From an uncultured Muribaculaceae bacterium (GTDB taxonomy: Bacteria; Bacteroidota; Bacteroidia; Bacteroidales; Muribaculaceae), in assembly GCA_910584365.1 (NCBI GenBank), contig CAJUAF010000021.1, positions 1 through 46,414 of the forward strand: a DNA stretch of 46,414 nucleotides, read 5' to 3'. Made by a program: the position numbers and the translations under genes. Below are positions 33,021-39,066 of this stretch, piece by piece; within the stretch, counting starts at the first letter, position 1; each line of letters opens with the position of its first letter. Under the pieces are notes generated by a model. The model did not search any database. It had not been told where the DNA came from and saw only the letters and a program-made list of their open reading frames with translations.

Positions 33021-34043
33021 CTAATCCAGGGAGACTGTCCGGGCCAGCAGCATGGCGTCGAGAATCACCCCGGCGGCCATCGCCTTTACGACCGGAGCGC
33101 CACGGAGGGCGATACACGGGTCATGGCGCCCCTTCGTGGAAATCCGGGCAGGGTTTCCCGCTGTGTCGACCGTCGGCAGGTCCACCGCTACGGAAGGAGT
33201 GGGTTTGAAGAAAACGCGGAAACGGATGTCCTGACCGTTGGAGATGCCTCCCTGGATGCCGCCGCAATGATTCGAGAGGAAGCGGGGCGCGTCTCCGTCG
33301 CCGGGACACATCCCGTCGGCCGCCTCGCTTCCGGTCATGGAGGCCAGGCTTATGCCGTCGCCGTAGTCGAATCCGTGGACCCCGCCGATTGAAAGCATGG
33401 CCGAGGCGAGCATCTGCTGAAGTTTGCCGAAAGTCGGTTCTCCGAGTCCGGCGGGAACGCCCGTAACCGTAGCGCTGACTATGCCGCCCAGGGAGTCGCC
33501 GAGGCTCCGCGCCCGGACGATGACATCGGAAAACTCCGCGGGATTGGCGCATCCTCCCACGGCGGAAACTTCTGCGTTAACGGAAATTCCCCTGCGGCTT
33601 AGAATCTGACGGGCGAACGCACCGTAGACCACTCTGCTGACGGTCTCGCGTCCGGAAGCCCGTCCTCCTCCGCGCCAGTCGCGCAGACCGTATTTGCGTT
33701 CCCAGGCATAGTCGGCATGATTGGGCCGGTACAGGCCGCGGATGTCGTCGTAGGCTCCGGGGAGGCAGTCGGTATTGGCCACATAGAAGCCCACCGGAGT
33801 GCCGAGACTTCGTATGAGGCCCTCTCCGGCGGGAAGAAATCCTGACAAAAGTATCAGCCGGTCAGGCTCGCGCCTGGCCGACACACTGGCGTCGCGTCCC
33901 GGACGGCGCCGGTCCAGCTCCTCCTGGAGTGCTTCAAACGAGAATATCTCCCCGGGGGGAAGTCCGTCGATTACGCCGCCGACAGCAGGCCCGTGGGATT
34001 CCCCGAAAGAGGTCAGCCGATAGATATTGCCGAAAGTATTCAT
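33021..34043 (-). CDS. aroC: Chorismate synthase
   Basis: 340 residues, somewhat shorter than the usual 355-365. It catalyses 5-enolpyruvylshikimate-3-phosphate to chorismate with reduced FMN. Landmarks are present: FGNIYRLTSFGESHGPA with the conserved His, RRPGRDASVSARREPD, the GRASGRETVSRV segment, SNHCGGIQGGISNGQDI and RHDPCIALR. It overlaps the ybaK stop by one base (TGATG), so translation is probably coupled. It is cytoplasmic and ends the shikimate pathway. The shortening is spread over loops, not a truncation of a core motif. Confidence 0.95.
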   Translation of the reverse strand: MNTFGNIYRLTSFGESHGPAVGGVIDGLPPGEIFSFEALQEELDRRRPGRDASVSARREPDRLILLSGFLPAGEGLIRSLGTPVGFYVANTDCLPGAYDDIRGLYRPNHADYAWERKYGLRDWRGGGRASGRETVSRVVYGAFARQILSRRGISVNAEVSAVGGCANPAEFSDVIVRARSLGDSLGGIVSATVTGVPAGLGEPTFGKLQQMLASAMLSIGGVHGFDYGDGISLASMTGSEAADGMCPGDGDAPRFLSNHCGGIQGGISNGQDIRFRVFFKPTPSVAVDLPTVDTAGNPARISTKGRHDPCIALRGAPVVKAMAAGVILDAMLLARTVSLD

Positions 34044-34609
34044 CAGAGCAGGTCGTCGGCTGATTCGGGAAAGTCTTTTATAAGGTCGGCGGTTCCGGCG
34101 CCTGTAAACCCGATGATATCACCCGGAGATAGCTCAAGCTGGAGACCGCGCTGTCCGGCGCTGATGAAGATTTTGTCGAAAGCCGGCGCCGAGGCATGGA
34201 AAAACGTAGGGAACGGTTTTTTCATCCCCACGGGTGTGCATCCTCCGCGGATATATCCAGTCAGAGGGAGCAGCTCTTTCATCGGCAGCATTTCCGCTTT
34301 CTTCATGCCGGCGGCGCGGGCCGCTTTCTTCAGGTCCACCTCGGCTGCGGCGGGAATGACGCATATGAAGTAGCCGGTCGAGCCTTTGACGCTGCGGGCC
34401 GAGTCGCCTCCGCGGTCACCGGTCAGGACGAGTGTCTTGAAGACCCGTTCAGGTTCCTCGCCGAGAGTGGCGGCCACGTGGACCGCCGACAGATCGTCGG
34501 GGTCGACCTCGTAGGGAACCAGGCGGTAAGGGATTCCGGCCCGGTCGAGCAGACGGGCGGCGTTAGTCTTTTCCGGTCCGTTGGACGGCCCGGCGTTTTT
34601 CTTTTTCAT
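34043..34609 (-). CDS. ybaK: YbaK/EbsC-type Cys-tRNA(Pro) deacylase
   Basis: 188 residues. The YbaK fold is visible with LDRAGIPYRLVPYEVDPDD, VHVAATLGEEPERVFKTLVL, FICVIPAAAEVDLKKAARAAG with the conserved Lys, KELLPLTGYIRGGCTPVG, and KKPFPTFFHASA near the end. It hydrolyses misacylated Cys-tRNA(Pro) in trans to ProRS. It leads a three-gene operon (ybaK, aroC, yhcC) whose promoter lies just upstream at 34641-34672. Confidence 0.92.
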   Translation of the reverse strand: MKKKNAGPSNGPEKTNAARLLDRAGIPYRLVPYEVDPDDLSAVHVAATLGEEPERVFKTLVLTGDRGGDSARSVKGSTGYFICVIPAAAEVDLKKAARAAGMKKAEMLPMKELLPLTGYIRGGCTPVGMKKPFPTFFHASAPAFDKIFISAGQRGLQLELSPGDIIGFTGAGTADLIKDFPESADDLL

Positions 34610-34640
34610 ACGCTTTTTCCTTGAGACAGTCTCTTGGCTG

Positions 34641-34672
34641 CAAAGTTAGCAATTCCCCCCGAAACGGCCAAA
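34641..34672 (-). promoter_or_regulatory. Promoter of the ybaK-aroC-yhcC operon
   Basis: Minus strand: -33 TTTG (34669-34672), 20 bp, -7 TAACTTTG (34641-34648). A complete Bacteroidetes promoter 31 nt upstream of the ybaK ATG. Confidence 0.78.
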
Positions 34673-34696
34673 GAGGAACTGGCCAAAGCGTTCCGG

Positions 34697-34720
34697 CTCC
34701 GGCTGACTCCGGTGCCGGAG
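34697..34720 (-). terminator. GC-rich hairpin after tpx
   Basis: CTCCGGC (34697-34703) pairs with GCCGGAG (34714-34720). It lies 7 nt past the tpx stop on the minus strand. It lacks a T-run, so it may only stabilise the mRNA end or terminate weakly. Confidence 0.4.
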
Positions 34721-34726
34721 AGTGTG

Positions 34727-35230
34727 TCAGCGGCGGAGGACGTCGAGGGCTTCGGCGTAGTTGGGTTCGTTGGTGATTTCGTTTACAAGGTCGGCGTAGA
34801 CTACGTTCTGGTCCTCGTCAATGACGATGACGGCACGGGCCAGCAGTCCGGCCAGGGGGCCGTCGACGATTCCGACGCCATACTGTTCGATGAACGACGG
34901 GGAGCGGAACGCGGAAGCGGCTGTCACATCGGTGATTCCTTCGGCTGAACAGAAGCGTCCGGCAGCGAAGGGAAGGTCCATCGAGACGCACAGGACGGCG
35001 GTATTCTCCAGGCTGGCGGCTTCCTGGTTGAAGCGGCGCACGGAAGTAGCGCAGACGGGGGTGTCGAGGCTTGGGAAAATATTGAGGACAACTTTCCGGC
35101 CTTTGAAATCCGTGCAGTGTACTTCTTTAAGTTCGGGTGTGACAAGCGTAAAGCAGGGTGCTTTTTCGCCGACTTTGGGGAGAGAACCATAGGTATGGCA
35201 GGGTTCCCCTTTGAAATAGATTGTCTCCAT
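34727..35230 (-). CDS. tpx: Thiol peroxidase Tpx
   Basis: 167 residues, typical for atypical 2-Cys peroxiredoxins of the Tpx class. The peroxidatic Cys60 lies in SLDTPVCATSVRRF and the resolving Cys94 in GRFCSAEGI. It reduces lipid and other hydroperoxides with thioredoxin. The promoter region contains a 22-nt motif (35257-35278) that is shared with the thioredoxin-like gene starting at 36498, at nearly the same distance from the ATG. Confidence 0.95.
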   Translation of the reverse strand: METIYFKGEPCHTYGSLPKVGEKAPCFTLVTPELKEVHCTDFKGRKVVLNIFPSLDTPVCATSVRRFNQEAASLENTAVLCVSMDLPFAAGRFCSAEGITDVTAASAFRSPSFIEQYGVGIVDGPLAGLLARAVIVIDEDQNVVYADLVNEITNEPNYAEALDVLRR

Positions 35231-35256
35231 AATAAATGAATAATACGGTTAATCAG

Positions 35257-35278
35257 TGAATCTGTCTTTACAACAACC
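35257..35278 (-). promoter_or_regulatory. Shared motif upstream of tpx
   Basis: On the minus strand the pattern is GGnTGTTnTAAAGACAnnTTCA; 18 of 22 bases match the site at 36526-36547. The TAAAGACA core is 32 nt from the tpx ATG (33 nt in the other gene). No TAnnTTTG box lies nearby, so this may be the promoter itself, perhaps for an alternative sigma factor. Confidence 0.55.
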
Positions 35279-35307
35279 GTAAGGGGGTGGATTGTTGACC
35301 GGGAGTG

Positions 35308-36498
35308 TCATTTCAGCAACGCTCCCCTCTGAAGGAGGTCCTCCTCCAGGGTGGAACTGTAACCGAGGATGACGTCGGCCACATTGCCGGAGGAGTCGCA
35401 GAGGATGAAGACCGGGTAGGCCGATACTCCGCAGTCGCGTGCCAGGGTGCGCCCCGAGATCAGATGCGTTTCGCCCATGCGGGCGCGGCCGGTCTGCTCC
35501 CCGATGTCATCGGCATTGTTGGAATTGAACGCCAGAATCAGTCCTGTCTGTGAGGGGAGACGGTCGATTACGGAGCGCAGAACGCCGATTACTTCCCCGG
35601 TCGAGGATACCGCGGGGTCTAAGAGTGCCAGTATGACAGGGGAGGGGAAGGGTTCCCCTTTGGTATGACAATATCTTTCGCGTGTGGTCGTCGGGAGGGC
35701 GAAAGAGGGGAGGGGCTTCCCGCGGAGATTTTCTACCGAATAATTGTTGACCCGGAAGTTTTCGAAAACGTCAGGATAGCGGGCAATCATTTCTTCCTCG
35801 GAAACCGGCGGGGGGAGCGCAACCGTGTCGGCATAGGTGTAGACGGCGTTTACTTCCTGCTCGCCGAGCATCCCCGGATTGTAAAGAACCGAGAGACGCA
35901 GAGGGCGCCCGGTGGCGGCATCGGTCTGGAGTGAAAAACGGCGGCTCTCCAGTCCCCGGATTGTCTGTACAGCGCTGACTGTGCAGGCGTTGCGGCCGTC
36001 GTCAACTCCTCCCGGAGTGACGGTTACGGTGAAAGTCGTATCCCTGGCCATCGATCTCAGTTGCCTGGCAAGGGAACGGGGAAGAAGATCCAGGAACTGT
36101 CCGTTGCGCTGGATACCTCCGTCGGGGGTGAGGAACGGAATCGAATCCCACTGATAATGGTGTTCCATCAGCCGGTTGTCCCGGTAGCGGTAGGAATGAC
36201 CGTCGAAGTATGCCAGAAAACCGGAAGAGACTTCCTCCCCGGCCGGTAGCTGCCAGTCTATAATGTAATTCTCGCCCAGGAGGGGGTCGCCGGGCTCGGG
36301 GGCAGAGGAAACGCGGAGGGTATAGACGATATCGTCCTCCGCCATCGGCAGGGAGACTGAATAAGTTATGTCGGCCGAAAAACCGCCGGTCGAATCGAGT
36401 CGGGAGGCTATGTCAGATAAAGGGCTCGTCTCCGCCGATAAGCCATCGGGGAGACAGAGCGCCGCTATCACCATTAAAATTCCAAATTTCCCTTTCAT
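35308..36498 (-). CDS. Secreted thioredoxin-like protein with LolA-like N-terminal domain
   Basis: 396 residues. Signal peptide about 1-22. Residues 25-230 are a beta-rich domain with LolA/DUF4292-like features (DIASRLDSTGGFSADITYSVSLP; FDGHSYRYRDNRLMEHHYQWDSIPF). Residues about 265-396 follow a thioredoxin fold: GKPLPSFALPTTT, PVILALLDPAVSSTGEVIGVLR where the CxxC should be, and a cis-Pro region SAYPVFILCDSSGNVADVI. The active-site CxxC is absent, so it is not a normal disulfide reductase. Its promoter carries the same 22-nt motif as tpx, so the two may respond together. Role in envelope redox or lipoprotein handling is inference. Confidence 0.78.
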   Translation of the reverse strand: MKGKFGILMVIAALCLPDGLSAETSPLSDIASRLDSTGGFSADITYSVSLPMAEDDIVYTLRVSSAPEPGDPLLGENYIIDWQLPAGEEVSSGFLAYFDGHSYRYRDNRLMEHHYQWDSIPFLTPDGGIQRNGQFLDLLPRSLARQLRSMARDTTFTVTVTPGGVDDGRNACTVSAVQTIRGLESRRFSLQTDAATGRPLRLSVLYNPGMLGEQEVNAVYTYADTVALPPPVSEEEMIARYPDVFENFRVNNYSVENLRGKPLPSFALPTTTRERYCHTKGEPFPSPVILALLDPAVSSTGEVIGVLRSVIDRLPSQTGLILAFNSNNADDIGEQTGRARMGETHLISGRTLARDCGVSAYPVFILCDSSGNVADVILGYSSTLEEDLLQRGALLK

Positions 36499-36525
36499 AA
36501 AAGGACAGTAGAAACGTGTAAGTTA

Positions 36526-36547
36526 TGAACTTGTCTTTATAACATCC
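36526..36547 (-). promoter_or_regulatory. Shared motif upstream of the thioredoxin-like gene
   Basis: Minus-strand pattern GGnTGTTnTAAAGACAnnTTCA, as at 35257-35278. The TAAAGACA core ends 33 nt before the ATG. Confidence 0.55.
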
Positions 36548-36563
36548 TGTCCGGGAAAATGGT

Positions 36564-36875
36564 TCACGGATTCAGCAGGTCGGGATTAAAAAAATCCATA
36601 ATCGCCCGTGAATGTTCCAGCAGGGGGGTGCCTGGTCCGTCAGGGTCGAGGCGTGCGCTCTGCTCGTAGGCGGAGATTGCCTCTCCCCGCTGTCCCAGGC
36701 GCCAGAGCAGTTTTCCCTTCTGGGCCAGGAGAACGGCGTGTTCCGCCGGGGCGCTCTGCGCCGGAAAAGAGGCAAGGAAAGAAACCGTAAGTCTCAGGGC
36801 CGCGTCGGCGCCTTCATAAATTCCGGCGGAACGAATAATTTCAATTATTTCCTGAATATTTTGAGTTGTCGGCAT
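36564..36875 (-). CDS. Small TPR-like protein
   Basis: 103 residues from the ATG at 36875. Helical throughout; one clear TPR-like pair is seen near the end (AVLLAQKGKLLWRLGQRGEAISAYEQSARLDPDGP), and the N-terminus has another helix pair (IQEIIEIIRSAGIYEGADAALRL). Probably a protein-interaction module; partner unknown. A -7 box TATATTTG on the minus strand (36897-36904) gives a short leader. It diverges from the phytase gene. Confidence 0.75.
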   Translation of the reverse strand: MPTTQNIQEIIEIIRSAGIYEGADAALRLTVSFLASFPAQSAPAEHAVLLAQKGKLLWRLGQRGEAISAYEQSARLDPDGPGTPLLEHSRAIMDFFNPDLLNP

Positions 36876-36904
36876 AAATTCGTATTTTCGTGGTTGCAAA
36901 TATA
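36860..36904. promoter_or_regulatory. Overlapping divergent promoters, phytase and TPR genes
   Basis: Plus strand: -33 TTTG (36860-36863), 19 bp, TATTTTCG (36883-36890, one mismatch to TAnnTTTG), serving the phytase gene. Minus strand: TATATTTG (36897-36904) serving the TPR gene. The two overlap, so the genes could compete for polymerase. The 3' end of the plus-strand -33 lies within the TPR coding region. Confidence 0.5.
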
Positions 36905-36924
36905 AACAATAATTGTTGAAAAAA

Positions 36925-38190
36925 ATGCGAAGACTCCATTTAATCGCGATAATATTATTTACCGCCCTGATTGCCAGGGGAGCAGACCCTACCGACACGA
37001 ATTACGGCTTCACCGAGTGCGAAGGGTCGGCGATGCCCTATCCCGCTCCGGAAGAACTGGCCGCGCTCCCCGACTCGCTGACGGCGATATTCGTCAATCA
37101 TGTCGGGCGCCACGGGGCCCGGTTCCTGTCGTCGCCGAAAAACGTGGTGGAGCTGCTGCGGGTACTGAATGAGGCCGATTCGGCCCGCTCTCTTTCCCCG
37201 AAAGGAAAAGAGATGAAGGCCCTGGCCGAGTTCGTGATGGAGACTTCCCGCAACCGCTGGGGCGCTCTGGATTCCCTGGGAATGGCCGAGCAGAGGGGCA
37301 TAGCCTCGAGGATGTTCCGCGCCTACGGACAACTTTTCAATGAAGGGAAAGTCAACGCCATAAGTTCGTATGCGCCCCGGTGTGTGATGAGTATGTATGA
37401 GTTCACCCATCAGCTTGACCGGCTTAACAACCATCAGGAAATCTATACGTCGGCCGGGCGCCAGAATTCCCCTCTCATGCGCCCCTTCGATGTGGACAGC
37501 GAGTTTGTGGACTGGATGAAATCCGATGCCTGGAAAGCTCCTTACGAGATGCAGTTCGCCACCATGATGCCCTCGGCACCGGCCCGCAAACTGTTTGCCG
37601 GAGAGTTCGGCAAGGCGCTTACCGCCGAAAGAGCCCAGGAAATCACCTCCTGGATGTTCCATATTCTCCAGGGACTTCCTGCGATGGGACTTGCAGACAG
37701 GATGGGAAGCTATTTTACAAGGGGTGAGGCCAATGCGGCGTGGAGCTGCACGAATCTGCGCCATTATCTCCAGCGGTCGGCCACCACGCTGTCGACCCTT
37801 CCGGCCGAAATCGCCGCTCCGCTGCTGGTGGAGCTTGTGACAACGGCCGACAAAGCCGCGGAGGGAGATCAACCATATTGCGCGATGCTCCGGTTCGGAC
37901 ACGCCGAGACGCTGATGCCGCTTCTGTCGCTGATGCGCCTGAAGGGATGTTACTATATGACAAATTATTTCGACACGGCGGCGCTTCACTGGCGCGACTT
38001 CGACATAGTGCCGATGGCGGCTAATCTCCAGATGGTGCTGGCGCGGACCAAAGGGGGAAAAGTCTACGTGAGATTTGAACTCAATGAAAGGCCGGTACCC
38101 CTGCTGCCGAATTCCGACGCCGTGTATATTCCGTGGCAGACGGCAAGGGAATATCTCTTACGCTGCGTACCCCTGCATCTGCGCCCGTAA
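36925..38190 (+). CDS. MINPP-like histidine phosphatase (phytase)
   Basis: 421 residues from the ATG at 36925; an in-frame TTG at 36913 adds four residues. Signal peptide 1-19. The clade-2 histidine phosphatase motif is VGRHGARF (Arg62-His63-Gly64 in the 421-residue numbering), with the second catalytic motif FGHAETLMP (His326-Ala-Glu328). The HAE, rather than HD, proton donor marks the multiple inositol-polyphosphate phosphatase (MINPP) class. Secreted bacterial MINPPs of gut Bacteroides break down phytate. It is probably periplasmic or carried on vesicles. Its 3' end overlaps the small minus-strand gene at 38158-38427 by 33 bp. Confidence 0.88.
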   Translation: MRRLHLIAIILFTALIARGADPTDTNYGFTECEGSAMPYPAPEELAALPDSLTAIFVNHVGRHGARFLSSPKNVVELLRVLNEADSARSLSPKGKEMKALAEFVMETSRNRWGALDSLGMAEQRGIASRMFRAYGQLFNEGKVNAISSYAPRCVMSMYEFTHQLDRLNNHQEIYTSAGRQNSPLMRPFDVDSEFVDWMKSDAWKAPYEMQFATMMPSAPARKLFAGEFGKALTAERAQEITSWMFHILQGLPAMGLADRMGSYFTRGEANAAWSCTNLRHYLQRSATTLSTLPAEIAAPLLVELVTTADKAAEGDQPYCAMLRFGHAETLMPLLSLMRLKGCYYMTNYFDTAALHWRDFDIVPMAANLQMVLARTKGGKVYVRFELNERPVPLLPNSDAVYIPWQTAREYLLRCVPLHLRP

Positions 38191-38427
38191 CAGTCCCATC
38201 CCGCTGCGGCGCATACGCATCACCCGGCGCGCCGCCGTCCCCTGCGAGCGGTTGCGGATATCGATTGTGAGCAGCCCGTCGAGGTTTTCCACTTTGCCGC
38301 GGATATGCTCCATGAGGGCGGTGAAAGACGCGCTTCCGCTGACGGTCATCTGCATGACGGTTTTTCCCAGTGATGCCACGGTGACAAAGACAATGTCCTG
38401 GCAGTTTACGGAGAGAATGGTATTCAT
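38158..38427 (-). CDS. Small conserved-looking protein, unknown
   Basis: 89 residues from the ATG at 38427. No signal peptide or span. The pattern of a small alpha/beta domain is seen: VNCQDIVFVTVASLGKTVMQMTV, MEHIRGKVENLDGLLTIDIRN, then a basic tail (RRVMRMRRSGMG). I recall similar small Bacteroidetes proteins of unknown role. A -7 box TAATTTTG on the minus strand (38455-38462) with a TTTG 16 bp away supports this start. The 3' end overlaps the phytase gene's end by 33 bp, convergently. Confidence 0.6.
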   Translation of the reverse strand: MNTILSVNCQDIVFVTVASLGKTVMQMTVSGSASFTALMEHIRGKVENLDGLLTIDIRNRSQGTAARRVMRMRRSGMGLLRAQMQGYAA

Positions 38428-38454
38428 GATGCTGAGTATTTTTTGATTACATTG

Positions 38455-38490
38455 CAAAATTAGATTTTATGCGGGCAGCAAAATTGCCCG
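38455..38490. promoter_or_regulatory. Promoter box and small hairpin between divergent genes
   Basis: Minus strand TAATTTTG (38455-38462) with -33 TTTG at 38479-38482 (16-bp spacing, short). Overlapping it, GGGCA (38473-38477) and TGCCC (38485-38489) form a small palindrome that could be an operator. Confidence 0.4.
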
Positions 38491-38512
38491 GTGTTGTTAA
38501 ACAAAGATAAAA

Positions 38513-39049
38513 ATGAGCGATAATAACAATCATCCCCTCGGAGAAGCCCCCTGGTTTCATGTAATCCTGTCGACAGGACTCGGTACGGGGTTCTGTCCCG
38601 GTGCCCCCGGTACGGTCGGGGCGTTCCTGGGTTTACTGATATGGTACGGACTTTCGTTTGCGGTCAGCCAGACGGCGCTGTTCTGGATTACGGTGGGCCT
38701 GGTCGTGGCCACCACAGTTGTCGGGGCGTGGACTTCCAGGGTGATGGAACGCTACTGGGGGGAGGATCCGCGGACGGTGGTGATAGATGAGTTTGTAGGC
38801 ACCTGGATCCCCTGCATAGTGGCTGCGGTTGCCGGCAACCATCTTCAGACAGCCATACTTGGCCTTTTCGGGTTTGCGATGTTCCGGGTGATAGACATAG
38901 TGAAAACGCCCCTGTGCCGGAAAATGGAACGGGTTCCGAACGGCTGGGGCGTTATGCTGGATGATGTTGTGGCGGGCTGCTACGCGCTGATTCTCACACT
39001 GATTCTGCGGTATGTCCTTGTCGGTTCCCTGGCGGGAATCTATGCATAG
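38513..39049 (+). CDS. pgpA: Phosphatidylglycerophosphatase A
   Basis: 178 residues. The family signature is near the start: LGTGFCPGAPGTVGAFLGL (about 24-42). A second conserved block WGEDPRTVVIDEFVGTWIP (about 83-101) carries the acidic metal-binding residues. Four membrane segments follow the PgpA pattern. It dephosphorylates phosphatidylglycerophosphate to phosphatidylglycerol at the inner membrane. It stands divergent from the small gene upstream and convergent with murF-alr (17-nt gap). Confidence 0.94.
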   Translation: MSDNNNHPLGEAPWFHVILSTGLGTGFCPGAPGTVGAFLGLLIWYGLSFAVSQTALFWITVGLVVATTVVGAWTSRVMERYWGEDPRTVVIDEFVGTWIPCIVAAVAGNHLQTAILGLFGFAMFRVIDIVKTPLCRKMERVPNGWGVMLDDVVAGCYALILTLILRYVLVGSLAGIYA

Positions 39050-39066
39050 TCATTGAGGGGGCGGCG

